From Antedon mediterranea (taxonomy: Eukaryota; Echinodermata; Crinoidea; Comatulida; Antedonidae): a stretch of DNA of 64,000 nucleotides. The stretch covers positions 13,004,288 through 13,068,287 of the forward strand of contig NC_092676.1 of assembly GCF_964355755.1 (NCBI RefSeq), read 5' to 3'. The position numbers and the translations under genes are program-made. Each line of letters starts with the position of its first letter. The first letter of the stretch is position 1. The notes beneath the pieces were generated by a model. It worked only from the letters and a program-made list of their open reading frames with translations, did not search any database and was not told the DNA's origin. Below, piece by piece: positions 9,554-22,879 of this stretch.

Positions 9554-10189
9554 CAAAGTGCTTAAAATCACATTTAAAACCGTTTTAGAGCGTTTTGAGC
9601 ATTTCGATAAACTTTTTACACAAAAACATCAAAGTGCACAAAATAGCTTCAAATCGCATTTAGAGATGTTTTAGACCATTTTGTGCATTTCGATAAAACT
9701 TTTCACACAAAAACATCAAATTGCACAAAATAGCTTAATACCGTGTTTGAAATCATTTTAAACCATTTTGAGCATGTCGATAAAACTTTTCACACAAAAA
9801 CATCAAAGTGCACAGAATATCTTCAAATCGCATTTAGAGACGTTTTAGACCATTTTGTGCATTTCGAAAAAATTTGTTAACATAAAAAGACCAAAGTGTT
9901 TAGAATATCTCCAAATCGCATTTGGAGACGTTTTAGACCATTTTGTGCATTTCGATGAAACTTGGTTACACAAAAACATCAAAGTGCTTAAAATCACATT
10001 TGAAACCGTTTTAGAGCATTTTGAGCATTTCGATAAAACTTTTCACACAAAAACATCAAAGTGTACAAAATAGCTTCAAATCACATTTGAAACCGTTTTA
10101 GACCATTTTGAGCATTTCGATAAAACTTTTCACACAAAAACATCAAAGTGTACAAAATAGCTTCAATTCGCATTTGGAGACGTTTTAGA

Positions 10190-10470
10190 CCATTTTGTGC
10201 ATTTCGATGAAACTTGGTTACACAAAAACATCAAAGTGTACAGAATAGCTTCAAATCGCATTTGGAGACGTTTTAGACCATTTTGTGCATTTCGATGAAA
10301 CTTGGTTACACAAAAACATCAAAGTGCTTAAAATCACATTTGAAACCGTTTTAGAGCATTTTTAACATTTCGATAATACTTTTCACACAAAAACATCAAA
10401 GTGCTTAAAATCACATTTGAAACCGTTTTAGAGCATTTTTAGCATTTCGATAATACTTTTCACACAAAAA
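10190..10470 (+). repeat. Irregular monomer order (A2 to A2, and B to B)
   Basis: Near 10231 a GGTTAC-tailed monomer is followed by another CAAAGTGTACAG monomer in place of the expected class B. Near 10397 a class B monomer is followed directly by a second class B. Both irregularities are shared with the copy at 39.6-39.9 kb, so they predate that duplication. Confidence 0.8.
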
Positions 10471-12129
10471 CATCAAAGTGTACAAAATAGCTTCAAATCG
10501 CATTTGGAGACGTTTTAGACTATTTTGTGCATTTCGAAAAAATTTGTTAACATAAAAAGACCAAAGTGTTTAGAATATCTCCAAATCGCATTTGGAGACG
10601 TTTTAAACCATTTTGTGCATTTCGATGGAACTTGGTTACACAAAAACATCAAAGTGCTTAAAATCACATTTGAAACCGTTTTAGAACATTTTTAGCATTT
10701 CGATAATACTTTTCACACAAAAACATCAAAGTGTACAAAATAGCTTCAAATCGCATTTGGAGACGTTTTAGACCATTTTGTGCATTTCGATGAAACTTGG
10801 TTACACAAAAACATCAAATTGCACAAAATAGCTTAATATCGTGTTTGAAAACGTTTTAAACCATTTTGAGCATGTCGATAAAACTTTTCACACAAAAATA
10901 TCAAAGTGCACAGAATATCTTCAAATCGCATTTAGAGACGTTTTAGACCATTTTGTGCATTTCGAAAAAATTTGTTAACATAAAAAGACCAAAGTGTTTA
11001 GAATATCTCCAAATCGCATTTGGAGACGTTTTAGACCATTTTGTGCATTTCGATGAAACTTGGTTACATAAAAACATCAAAGTGCTTAAAATCACATTTA
11101 AAACCGTTTTAGAGCGTTTTGAGCATTTCGATAAACTTTTCACACAAAAACATCAAAGTGCACAAAATAGCTTCAAATCGCATTTAGAGATGTTTTAGAC
11201 CATTTTGTGCATTTCGAAAAAACTTTTCACACAAAAACATCAAATTGCACACAATAGCTTAATACCGTGTTTGAAATCGTTTTAAACCATTTTGAGCATG
11301 TCGATAAAACTTTTCACACAAAAACATCAAAGTGCACAGAATATCTTCAAATCGCATATAGAGACGTTTTAGACCATTTTGTGCATTTCGAAAAAATTTG
11401 TTAACATTAAAAGACCAATGTGTTTAGAACATCTCCAAATCGCATTTGGAGACGTTTTAGACCATTTTGTGCATTTCGATGAAACTTGGTTACACAAAAA
11501 CATCAAAGTGCTTAAAATCACATTTGAAACCGTTTTAGAGCATTTTGAGCATTTCGATAAAACTTTTCACACAAAAACATCAAAGTGTACAAAATAGCTT
11601 CAAATCACATTTGAAACCGTTTTAGACCATTTTGAGCATTTCGATAAAACTTTTCACACAAAAACATCAAAGTGTACAAAATGGCTTCAAATCGCATTTG
11701 GAGACGTTTTAGAGCATTTTGAGCATTTCGATAAAACTTTTCACACAAAAACATCAAAGTGTACAAAATAACTTCAAATCGCATTTAGAGACGTTTTAGA
11801 CCATTTTGTGCATTTTGATAAAACTTTTCACACAAAAACATCAAATTGCACAAAATAGCTTAATATCGTGTTTGAAAACGTTTTAAACCATTTTGAGCAT
11901 GTCGATAAAACTTTTCACATAAAAATATCAAAGTGCACAGAATAGCTTCAAATCGCATTTGGAGACGTTTTAGACCATTTTGTGCATTTTGATAAAACTT
12001 TTCACACAAAAACATCAAATTGCACAAAATAGCTTAATATCGTGTTTGAAAACGTTTTAAACCATTTTGAGCATGTCGATAAAACTTTTCACTCAAAAAT
12101 ATCAAAGTGCACAGAATATCTTCAAATCG

Positions 12130-13255
12130 CATTTAGAGACGTTTTAGACCATTTTGTGCATTTCGAAAAAATTTGTTAACATAAAAAGACCAAAGTGTTT
12201 AGAATATCTCCAAATCGCATTTGGAGACGTTTTAAACCATTTTGTGCATTTCGATGGAACTTGGTTACACAAAAACATCAAAGTGCTTAAAATCACATTT
12301 AAAACCGTTTTAGAGCATTTTGAGCATTTCGATAAAACTTTTCACACAAAAACATCAAAGTGTACAAAATAGCTTCAAATCGCATTTAGAGAGGTTTTAG
12401 ACCATTTTGTGCATTTCGATAAAACTTTACACACAAAAACATCAAAGTGTACAAAATAGCTTCAAATCGCATTTTGAGACGTTTTAGACCATTTTGTGCA
12501 TTTCGATAAAACTTTTCACACAAAAACATCAAATTGCACAAAATAGCTTAATATCGTGTTTAAAACCGTTTTTACCATTTTGAGCATTTCGATAAACTTT
12601 TCACACAAAAACATCAAAGTGCACAAAATAGCTTCAAATCGCATTTAGAGATGTTTTAGAACATTTTGTGCATTTCGATAAAATTTTTCACACAAAAACA
12701 TCAAATTGCACAAAAAAGCTTAATACCGTGTTTGAAATCGTTTTAAACCAATTTGAGCATGTCGATAAAACTTTTCACACAAAAACATCAAAGTGCACAG
12801 AATATCTTCAAATCGCATTTAGAGACGTTTTAGACCATTTTGGGCATTTCGATGAAACTTGGTTACACAAATACATAAAAGTGCTTAAAATCACATTTAA
12901 AACCGTTTTAGAGCATTTTGAGCATTTCGATAAAACTTTTCACACAAAAACATCAAAGTGTACAAAATAGCTTCAAATCGCATTTAGAGAGGTTTTAGAC
13001 CATTTTGTGCATTTCGATAAAACTTTTCACACAAAAACATCAAAGTGTACAAAATAACTTCAAATCGTATTTAGAGACGTTTTAGACCATTTTGTGCATT
13101 TTGATAAAACTTTTCACACAAAAACATCAAATTGCACAAAATAGCTTAATATCGTGTTTGAAAACGTTTTAAACCATTTTGAGCATGTCGATAAAACTTT
13201 TCACACAAAAACATCAAATTGCACAAAATAGCTTAATATCGTGTTTGAAAACGTT
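12130..13255 (+). repeat. 1.1-kb segment duplicated at 45.34-46.46 kb
   Basis: Offset is constant at 33,208 bp (for example class E openings at 12191 and 45399). Shared rare variants include CGTTTTTACCATTTTGAGC near 12569/45777, ACATTTTGTGC with GATAAAATTTTTC, TGCACAAAAAAGC, and the GGGCATTTCG monomer with ACAAATACATAAAAGTG. One distinguishing base difference is CATTTTGAGACG near 12475 against CATTTAGAGACG near 45683. Confidence 0.85.
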
Positions 13256-13819
13256 TTAAACCATTTTGAGCATGTCGATAAAACTTTTCACACAAAAATA
13301 TCAAAGTGCACAGAATATCTTCAAATCGCATTTAGAGACGTTTTAGACCATTTTGTGCATTTCGAAAAAATTTGTTAACATAAAAAGACCAAAGTGTTTA
13401 GAATATCTCCAAATCGCATTTGGAGACGTTTTAGACCATTTTGTGTTTTTCGAAAAAACTTTTCACACAAAAACATCAAAGTGTTCAAAATTGCTTCAAA
13501 TCGCATTTGGAGACGTTTTAGACCATTTTGTGATTTTCGAAAAACTTTTCACACAAAAACATCAAAGTGTAGAAAATTGCTTCAAATCGCATTTAGAGAC
13601 GTTTTAGACCATTTTGTGCATTTCGAAAAAATTTGTTAACATAAAAAGACCAAAGTGTTTAGAATATTTCCATATCGCATTTGGAGACGTTTTAGACCAT
13701 TTTGTGCATTTCGATGAAACTTGGTTACACAAAAACATCAAAGTGCTTAAAATCACATTTAAAACCGTTTTAGAGCGTTTTGAGCATTTCGATAAACTTT
13801 TCACACAAAAACATCAAAG

Positions 13820-13850
13820 TGCACAAAATAGCATTTAGAGATGTTTTAGA
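13820..13850 (+). repeat. Monomer with a private 10-bp deletion
   Basis: CAAAGTGCACAAAATAGC is followed directly by ATTTAGAGATG: the ten bases TTCAAATCGC are missing. The loss is bounded by a repeated GC. I did not see it elsewhere in the window. It is a different 10-bp loss from the one that defines class B. Confidence 0.82.
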
Positions 13851-14869
13851 CCATTTTGTGCATTTCGATAAAACTTTTCACACAAAAACATCAAATTGCA
13901 CAAAAAAGCTTAATACCGTGTTTGAAATCGTTTTAAACCAATTTGAGCATGTCGATAAAACTTTTCACACAAAAACATCAAAGTGCACAGAATATCTTCA
14001 AATCGCATTTAGAGACGTTTTAGACCATTTTGTGCATTTCGAAAAAATTTGTTAACATAAAAAGACCAAAGTGTTTAGAATATCTCCAAATCGCATTTGG
14101 AGACGTTTTAGACCATTTTGTGCATTTCGATGAAACTTGGTTACACAAAAACATCAAAGTGCTTAAAATCACATTTGAAACCGTTTTAGAGAATTTTGAG
14201 CATTTCGATAAAACTTTTCACACAAAAACATCAAAGTGTACAAAATAGCTTCAAATCACATTTGAAACCGTTTTAGACCATTTTGAGCATTTCGATAAAA
14301 CTTTTCACACAAAAACATCAAAGTGTACAAAATAGCTTCAAATCGCATTTGGAGACGTTTTAGACCATTTTGTGCATTTCGATGAAACTTGGTTACACAA
14401 AAACATCAAAGTGCTTAAAATCACATTTGAAATCGTTTTAGACCATTTTGAGCATTTCGATAAAACTTTTCACACAAAAAAATCAAAGTGCACAAAATAG
14501 CTTCAAATCGCATTTGGAGACGTTTTAGACTATTTTGTGCATTTCGAAAAAATTTGTTAACATAAAAAGACCAAAGTGTTTAGAATATCTCCAAATCGCA
14601 TTTGGAGACGTTTTAAACCATTTTGTGCATTTCGATGGAACTTGGTTACACAAAAACATCAAAGTGCTTAAAATCACTTTTGAAACCGTTTTAGAGCATT
14701 TTTAGCATTTCGATAATACTTTTCACACAAAAACATCAAAGTGTACAAAATAGCTTCAAATCGCATTTGGAGACGTTTTAGACCATTTTGTGCATTTCGA
14801 TGAAACTTGGTTACACAAAAACATCAAAGTGCTTAAAATCACATTTGAAATCGTTTTAGACCATTTTGA

Positions 14870-16739
14870 GCATTTCGATAAAACTTTTCACACAAAAAAA
14901 TCAAAGTGCACAAAATAGCTTCAAATCGCATTTGGAGACGTTTTAGACTATTTTGTGCATTTCGAAAAAATTTGTTAACATAAAAAGACCAAAGTGTTTA
15001 GAATATCTCCAAATCGCATTTGGAGACGTTTTAAACCATTTTGTGCATTTCGATGGAACTTGGTTACACAAAAACATCAAAGTGCTTAAAATCACATTTA
15101 AAACCGTTTTAGAGCATTTTGAGCATTTCGATCAAACTTTTCACACAAAAACATCAAAGTGTACAAAATAACTTCAAATCGCATTTAGAGACGTTTTAGA
15201 CCATTTTGTGCATTTTGGTAAAACTTTTCACACAAAAACATCAAATTGCACAAAATAGCTTAATATCGTGTTTGAAAACGTTTTAAACCATTTTGAGCAT
15301 GTCGATAAAACTTTTCACATAAAAATATCAAAGTGCACAGAATAGCTTCAAATCGCATTTGGAGACGTTTTAGACCATTTTGTGCATTTTGGTAAAACTT
15401 TTCACACAAAAACATCAAATTGCACAAAATAGCTTAATATCGTGTTTGAAAACGTTTTAAACCATTTTGAGCATGTCGATAAAACTTTTCACTCAAAAAT
15501 ATCAAAGTGCACAGAATATCTTCAAATCGCATTTAGAGACGTTTTAGACCATTTTGTGCATTTTGAAAAAATTTGTTAACATAAAAAGACCAAAGTGTTT
15601 AGAATATCTCCAAATCGCATTTGGAGACGTTTTAGACCATTTTGTGTTTTTCGAAAAAACTTTTCACACAAAAACATCAAAGTGTACAAAATTGCTTCAA
15701 ATCGCATTTGGAGACGTTTTAGACCATTTTGTGCATTTTGGTAAAACTTTTCACACAAAAACATCAAAATTCACAAAATAGCTTAATATCGTGTTTGAAA
15801 ACGTTTTAAACCATTTTGAGCATGTCGATAAAACTTTTCACTCAAAAATATCAAAGTGCACAGAATATCTTCAAATCGCATTTAGAGACGTTTTAGACCA
15901 TTTTGTGCATTTCGAAAAAAATTGTTAACATAAAAAGACCAAAGTGTTTAGAATATCTCCAAATCGCATTTGGAGACGTTTTAGACCATTTTGCGCATTT
16001 CGATGAAACTTGGTTACACAAAAACATCAAAGTGCTTAAAATCACATTTAAAACCGTTTTAGAGCGTTTTGAGCATTTCGATAAACTTTTCAAACAAAAA
16101 CATCAAAGTGTACAAAATAGCTTCAAATCGTATTTGGAGACGTTTTAGACCATTTTGTGCGTTTCGATGAATCTTGGTTACACAAAAACATCAAAGTGCT
16201 TAAAATCACATTTAAAACCGTTTTAGTGCATTTTGAGCATTTCGATAAAACTTTTCACACAAAAACATCAAAGTGCACAAAATAGCTTCAAATCGCATTT
16301 AGAGATGTTTTAGACCATTTTGTGCGTTTCGATAAAACTTTTCACACAAAAACATCAAATTGCACAAAATAGCTTAATATCATGTTTGAAAACGTTTTAG
16401 ACCATTTTGAGCATGTCGATAAAACTTTTCACACAAAAACATAAAAGTGCACAAAATAGCTTCAAATCGCATTTAGAGATGTTTTAGACCATTTTGTGCG
16501 TTTCGATAAAACTTTTCACACAAAAACATCAAATTGCACAAAATAGCTTAATATCGTGTTTGAAAACGTTTTAGACCATTTTGAGCATGTCGATAAAACT
16601 TTTCACACAAAAACATCAAAGTGCACAGAATAGCTTCAAATCGCATTTGGAGACGTTTTAGACCATTTTGTGCATTTCGAAAAAACTTTTTAACATAAAA
16701 ACACCAAAGTGCTTAGAATAGCTTCAAATCGCATTTGGA
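14870..16739 (+). repeat. Segment duplicated at 40.92-42.79 kb
   Basis: Offset 26,048 bp. It carries the TTTTGGTAAAAC core variant, CACTCAAAAATATC and CACATAAAAATATC linkers, the odd CAAAATTCACAAAATAGC monomer near 15767, the GCGCATTTCG variant and the GTGCGTTTCGATGAATC variant. The part from about 15025 to 16739 corresponds to the 1,715-bp unit described at 41073. Confidence 0.85.
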
Positions 16740-16795
16740 GACGTTTTAGACCATTTTGTGCATTTCGATGAAACTTGGTTACACAAAAACATCAA
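16630..16795 (+). repeat. Minor monomer classes with TTTTTAACATAAAAACAC tail and TGCTTAGAATAGC head
   Basis: A monomer opening CAAAGTGCACAGAATAGC ends with TTTCGAAAAAACTTTTTAACATAAAAACAC. The next opens CAAAGTGCTTAGAATAGC at 16705. The pair recurs as a unit near 27.6, 30.9, 33.2, 42.7, 44.5, 46.8, 48.5, 53.7, 60.5 and 62.6 kb. The tail resembles the class D tail but lacks GTTAAC, which may make it an intermediate between ordinary and D tails. Confidence 0.82.
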
Positions 16796-17099
16796 AGTGC
16801 TTAAAATCACATTTGAAACCGTTTTAGAGCATTTTGAGCATTTCGATAAAACTTTTCACACAAAAACATCAAAGTGTACAAAATAGCTTCAAATCACATT
16901 TGAAACCGTTTTAGACCATTTTGAGCATTTCGATAAAACTTTTCACACAAAAACATCAAAGTGTACAAAATAGCTTCAAATCGCATTTGGAGACGTTTTA
17001 GACCATTTTGTGCATTTCGATGAAACTTGGTTACACAAAAACATCAAAGTGCTTAAAATCACATTTGAAACCGTTTTAGACCATTTTGAGCGTTTCGAT

Positions 17100-18500
17100 A
17101 AAACTTTTCACACAAATAAATCAGAGTGCACAAAATAGCTTCAAATCGCATTTGGAGACGTTTTAGACTATTTTGTGCATTTCGAAAAAATTTGTTAACA
17201 TAAAAAGACCAAAGTGTTTAGAATATCTCCAAATCGCATTTGGAGACGTTTTAAACCATTTTGTGCATTTCGATGGAACTTGGTTACACAAAAACATCAA
17301 AGTGCTTAAAATCACATTTAAAACCGTTTTAGAGCATTTTGAGCATTTCGATAAAACTTTTCACACAAAAACATCAAAGTGTACAAAATAGCTTCAAATC
17401 GCATTTAGAGACGTTTTAGACCATTTTGTGCATTTTGATAAAACTTTTCACACAAAAACATCAAATTGCACAAAATAGCTTAATATTGTGTTTGAAAACG
17501 TTTTAAACCATTTTGAGCATGTCGATAAAACTTTTCACACAAAAATATCAAAGTGCCCAGAATATCTTCAAATCGCATTTAGAGACGTTTTAGACCATTT
17601 TGTGCATTTCGAAAAAATTTGTTAACATAAAAAGACCAAAGTGTTTAGATTATCTCCAAATCGCATTTGGAGACGTTTTAGACCATTTTGTGTTTTTCGA
17701 AAAAACTTTTCACACAAAAACATCAAAGTGTACAAAATTGCTTCAAATCGCATTTAGAGAGGTTTTAGACCATTTTGTGCATTTCGATAAAACTTTTCAC
17801 ACAAAAACATCAAAGTGCACAGAATATCTTAATACCGTGTCTGAAATCGTTTTAAACCATTTTGAGCATGTCGATAAAACTTTTCACACAAAAACATCAA
17901 AGTGCACAGAATATCTTCAAATCGCATTTAGAGACGTTTTAGACCATTTTGTGCATTTCGAAAAAATTTGTTAACATAAAAAGACCAAAGTGTTTAGAAT
18001 ATCTCCAAATCGCATTTGGAGACGTTTTAGACCATTTTGTGCATTTCGATGAAACTTGGTTACACAAAAACATCAAAGTGCTTAAAATCACATTTGAAAC
18101 CGTTTTAGAGCATTTTGAGCATTTCGATAAAACTTTTCACACAAAAACATCAAAGTGTACAAAATAGCTTCAAATCACATTTGAAACCGTTTTAGACCAT
18201 TTTGAGCATTTCGATAAAACTTTTCACACAAAAACATCAAAGTGTATAGAATAGCTTCAAATCGCATTTGGAGACGTTTTAGACCATTTTGTGCATTTCG
18301 ATGAAACTTGGTTACACAAACACATCAAAGTGCTTAAAATCACATTTGAAACCGTTTTAGAGCATTTTTAACATTTCGATAATACTTTTCACACAAAAAC
18401 ATCAAAGTGTACAAAATAGCTTCAAATCGCATTTGGAGACGTTTTAGACCATTTTGTGCATTTCGATGAAACTTGGTAACACAAAAACATCAAAGTGCTT
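17100..18500 (+). repeat. Segment shared with 4.1, 33.6 and 54.1 kb
   Basis: Offsets are 12,973 bp to the copy at 4.1-5.5 kb and 37,035 bp to the copy at 54.1-55.4 kb. Diagnostic variants are GAGCGTTTCGATAAAAC with ACAAATAAATCAGAGTG, ATTGTGTTTG in class C, TGCCCAGAATATC, and TTTAGATTATCTCC. It leads into tandem 13-mer HORs in this copy and in the 54-kb copy. Confidence 0.85.
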
Positions 18501-19080
18501 AAAATCACATTTGAAACCGTTTTAGAGCATTTTGAGCATTTCGATAAAACTTTTCACACAAAAAAATCAAAGTGCACAAAATAGCTTCAAATCGCATTTG
18601 GAGAGGTTTTAGACCATTTTGTGCATTTCGATAAAACTTTTCACACAAAAACATCAAAGTGTACAAAATAGCTTCAAATCTTATTTAGAGACGTTTTAGA
18701 CCATTTTGTGCATTTCGATGAAACTTGGTTACACAAAAACATCAAAGTGCTTAAAATCACATTTAAAACCGTTTTAGAGCGTTTTGAGCATTTCGATAAA
18801 CTTTTTACACAAAAACATCAAAGTGCACAAAATAGCTTCAAATCGCATTTAGAGATGTTTTAGACCATTTTTTGCATTTCGATAAAATTTTTCACACAAA
18901 AACATCAAATTGCACAAAATAGCTTAATACCGTGTTTGAAATCATTTTAAACCATTTTGAGCATGTCGATAAAACTTTTCACACAAAAACATCAAAGTGC
19001 ACAGAATATCTTCAAATCGCATTTAGAGACGTTTTAGACCATTTTGTGCATTTCGAAAAAATTTGTTAACATAAAAAGAC
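17986..19080 (+). repeat. 13-monomer HOR, 1,095 bp
   Basis: Same length and class order as the reference copy at 5013-6107. Private changes include ACAAACACATC near 18320, GGTAACAC near 18475 and CTTATTTAGAG near 18680. Confidence 0.88.
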
Positions 19081-20177
19081 AAAAGTGTTTAGAATATCTC
19101 CAAATCGCATTTGGAGACGTTTTAGACCATTTTGTGCATTTCGATGAAACTTGGTTACACAAAAACATCAAAGTGCTTAAAATCACATTTGAAACCGTTT
19201 TAGAGCATTTTGAGCATTTCGATAAAACTTTTCACACAAAAACATCGAAGTGTACAAAATAGCTTCAAATCACATTTGAAACCGTTTTAGACCATTTTGA
19301 GCATTTCGATAAAACTTTTCACACAAAAACATCAAAGTGTACAAAATAGCTTCAAATCGCATTTGGAGACGTTTTAGACCATTTTGTGCATTTCGATGAA
19401 ACTTGGTTACACAAAAACATCAAAGTGCTTAAAATCACATTTGAAACCGTTTTAGAGCATTTTTAGCATTTCGATAACACTTTTCACACAAAAACATCAA
19501 AGAGTACAAAATAGCTTCAAATCGCATTTGGAGACGTTTTAGACCATTTTGTGCATTTCGATGAAACTTGGTTACACAAAAACATCAAAGTGCTTAAAAT
19601 CACATTTGAAACCGTTTTAGACCATTTTGAGCATTTCGATAAAACTTTTCACACAAAAAAATCAAAGTGCACAAAATAGCTTCAAATCGCATTTGGGGAC
19701 GTTTTAGACTATTTTGTGCATTTCGAAAAAATTTGTTAACATAAAAAGACCAAAGTGTTTAGAATATCTCAAAATCGCATTTGGAGACGTTTTAAACCAT
19801 TTTGTGCATTTCGATGGAACTTGGTTACACAAAAACATCAAAGTGCTTAAAATCACATTTAAAACCGTTTTAGAGCATTTTGAGCATTTCGATAAAACTT
19901 TTCACACAAAAACATCAAAGTGTACAAAATAGCTTCAAATCGCATTTAGAGACGTTTTAGACCATTTTGTGCATTTTGATAAAACTTTTCACACAAAAAC
20001 ATCAAATTGCACAAAATAGCTTAATACCGTGTTTGAAATCATTTTAAACCATTTTGAGCATGTCGATAAAACTTTTCACACAAAAACATCAAAGTGCACA
20101 GAATATCTTCAAATCGCATTTAGAGACGTTTTAGACCATTTTGTGCATTTCGAAAAAATTTGTTAACATAAAAAGAC
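19081..20177 (+). repeat. 13-monomer HOR, variant order, 1,097 bp
   Basis: Monomer starts are 19081, 19169, 19246, 19333, 19421, 19498, 19586, 19663, 19751, 19839, 19916, 20003 and 20090. Units eight and nine form an A-to-E step (GACTATTTTGTGC, then GTTAAC, then TTTAGAATATC with TCGATGGAAC) in place of the A-A2 step of the 1,095-bp type. The opening CAAAGTG is AAAAGTG here and in the next copy. Confidence 0.9.
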
Positions 20178-21274
20178 AAAAGTGTTTAGAATATCTCCAA
20201 ATCGCATTTGGAGACGTTTTAGACCATTTTGTGCATTTCGATGAAACTTGGTTACACAAAAACATCAAAGTGCTTAAAATCACATTTGAAACCGTTTTAG
20301 AGCATTTTGAGCATTTCGATAAAACTTTTCACACAAAAACATCGAAGTGTACAAAATAGCTTCAAATCACATTTGAAACCGTTTTAGACCATTTTGAGCA
20401 TTTCGATAAAACTTTTCACACAAAAACATCAAAGTGTACAAAATAGCTTCAAATCGCATTTGGAGACGTTTTAGACCATTTTGTGCATTTCGATGAAACT
20501 TGGTTACACAAAAACATCAAAGTGCTTAAAATCACATTTGAAACCGTTTTAGAGCATTTTTAGCATTTCGATAATACTTTTCACACAAAAACATCAAAGA
20601 GTACAAAATAGCTTCAAATCGCATTTGGAGACGTTTTAGACCATTTTGTGCATTTCGATGAAACTTGGTTACACAAAAACATCAAAGTGCTTAAAATCAC
20701 ATTTGAAACCGTTTTAGACCATTTTGAGCATTTCGATAAAACTTTTCACACAAAAAAATCAAAGTGCACAAAATAGCTTCAAATCGCATTTGGGGACGTT
20801 TTAGACTATTTTGTGCATTTCGAAAAAATTTGTTAACATAAAAAGACCAAAGTGTTTAGAATATCTCCAAATCGCATTTGGAGACGTTTTAAACCATTTT
20901 GTGCATTTCGATGGAACTTGGTTACACAAAAACATCAAAGTGCTTAAAATCACATTTAAAACCGTTTTAGAGCATTTTGAGCATTTCGATAAAACTTTTC
21001 ACACAAAAACATCAAAGTGTACAAAATAGCTTCAAATCGCATTTAGAGACGTTTTAGACCATTTTGTGCATTTTGATAAAACTTTTCACACAAAAACATC
21101 AAATTGCACAAAATAGCTTAATATTGTGTTTGAAAACGTTTTAAACCATTTTGAGCATGTCGATAAAACTTTTCACACAAAAATATCAAAGTGCCCAGAA
21201 TATCTTCAAATCGCATTTAGAGACGTTTTAGACCATTTTGTGCATTTCGAAAAAATTTGTTAACATAAAAAGAC
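20178..21274 (+). repeat. 13-monomer HOR, variant order, 1,097 bp (adjacent copy)
   Basis: A tandem copy of 19081-20177. It shares the AAAAGTG opening, ACATCGAAGTG in the third unit, AAAGAGTAC and TGGGGACG. It changes near its end to the ATTGTG, TGCCCAGAATATC and TTTAGATTATCTCC variants of the 17.2-kb segment. The last part therefore appears to come from a different unit. Confidence 0.86.
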
Positions 21275-22879
21275 CAAAGTGTTTAGATTATCTCCAAATC
21301 GCATTTGGAGACGTTTTAGACCATTTTGTGCATTTCGATGAAACTTGGTTACACAAAAACATCAAAGTGCTTAAAATCACATTTGAAACCGTTTTAGAGC
21401 ATTTTGAGCATTTCGATAAAACTTTTCACACAAAAACATCAAAGTGTACAAAATAGCTTCAAATCACATTTGAAACCGTTTTAGACCATTTTGAGCATTT
21501 CGATAAAACTTTTCACACAAAAACATCAAAGTGTACAGAATAGCTTCAAATCGCATTTGGAGACGTTTTAGACCATTTTGTGCATTTCGATGAAACTTGG
21601 TTACACAAAAACATCAAAGTGCTTAAAATCACATTTGAAACCGTTTTAGAGCATTTTGAGCATTTCGATAAAACTTTTCACACAAAAACATCAAAGTGCT
21701 TAAAATCACATTTGAAACCGTTTTAGAGCATTTTGAGCATTTCGATAAAACTTTTCACACAAAAAAATCAAACTGCACAAAATAGCTTCAAATCGCATTT
21801 GGAGAGGTTTTAGACCATTTTGTGCATTTCGATAAAACTTTTCACACAAAAACATCAAAGTGTACAAAATAGCTTCAAATCGCATTTAGAGACGTTTTAG
21901 ACCATTTTGTGCATTTCGATAAAACTTTTCACACAAAAACATCAAATTGCACAAAATAGCTTAATATCGTGTTTGAAAACGTTTTAAACCATTTTGAGCA
22001 TGTCGATAAAACTTTTCACAAAAAAATATCAAAGTGCACAGAATATCTTCAAATCGCATTTAGAGACGTTTTAGACCATTTTGTGCATTTCGATGAAACT
22101 TGGTTACACAAAAACATCAAAGTGCTTAAAATCACATTTAAAACCGTTTTAGAGCGTTTTGAGCATTTCGATAAAACTTTTCACACAAAAACATCAAATT
22201 GCACAAAATAGCTTAATACCGTGTTTGAAATCATTTTAAACCATTTTGAGCATGTCGATAAAACTTTTCACACAAAAACATCAAAGTGCACAGAATATCT
22301 TCAAATCGCATTTAGAGACGTTTTAGACCATTTTGTGCATTTCGAAAAAATTTGTTAACATAAAAAGACCAAAGTGTTTAGAATATCTCCAAATCGCAAT
22401 TTGAGACGTTTTAGACCATTTTGTGCATTTCGATGAAACTTGGTTACACAAAAACATCAAAGTGCTTAAAATCACATTTGAAACCGTTTTAGAGCATTTT
22501 GAGCATTTCGATAAAACTTTTCACACAAAAACATCAAAGTGTACAAAATAGCTTCAAATCACATTTGAAACCGTTTTAGACCATTTTGAGCATTTCGATA
22601 AAACTTTTCACACAAAAACATCAAAGTGTACAAAATAGCTTCAAATCGCATTTGGAGACGTTTTAGACCATTTTGTGCATTTCGATGAAACTTGGTTACA
22701 CAAAAACATCAAAGTGCTTAAAATCACATTTGAAACCGTTTTAGAGCATTTTTAGCATTTCGATAATACTTTTCACACAAAAACATAAAAGTGCACAAAA
22801 TAGCTTCAAATCGCATTTAGAGATGTTTTAGACCATTTTGTGCAATTCGATAAAACTTTTCACACAAAAACATCAAATT

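Larger units (their letters stand above)
4008..11300 (+). repeat. 7.3-kb segment duplicated at 33.46-40.74 kb
   Basis: Landmarks keep an offset of 29,450 bp, changing to 29,449 after a one-base loss at about 37541 (TATTTGTGC for TATTTTGTGC). They include 13-mer starts (5013/34463 and 6108/35558), the 20-bp duplications (6710/36160 and 7386/36836), the 59-bp truncated monomer (9495/38944) and the rare TGCACACAATAGC variant (11244/40693). Within it are one complete 13-mer, part of a second, and one block of the 1.18-kb type. Differences are scattered single bases, which indicates a recent copy. Confidence 0.9.
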
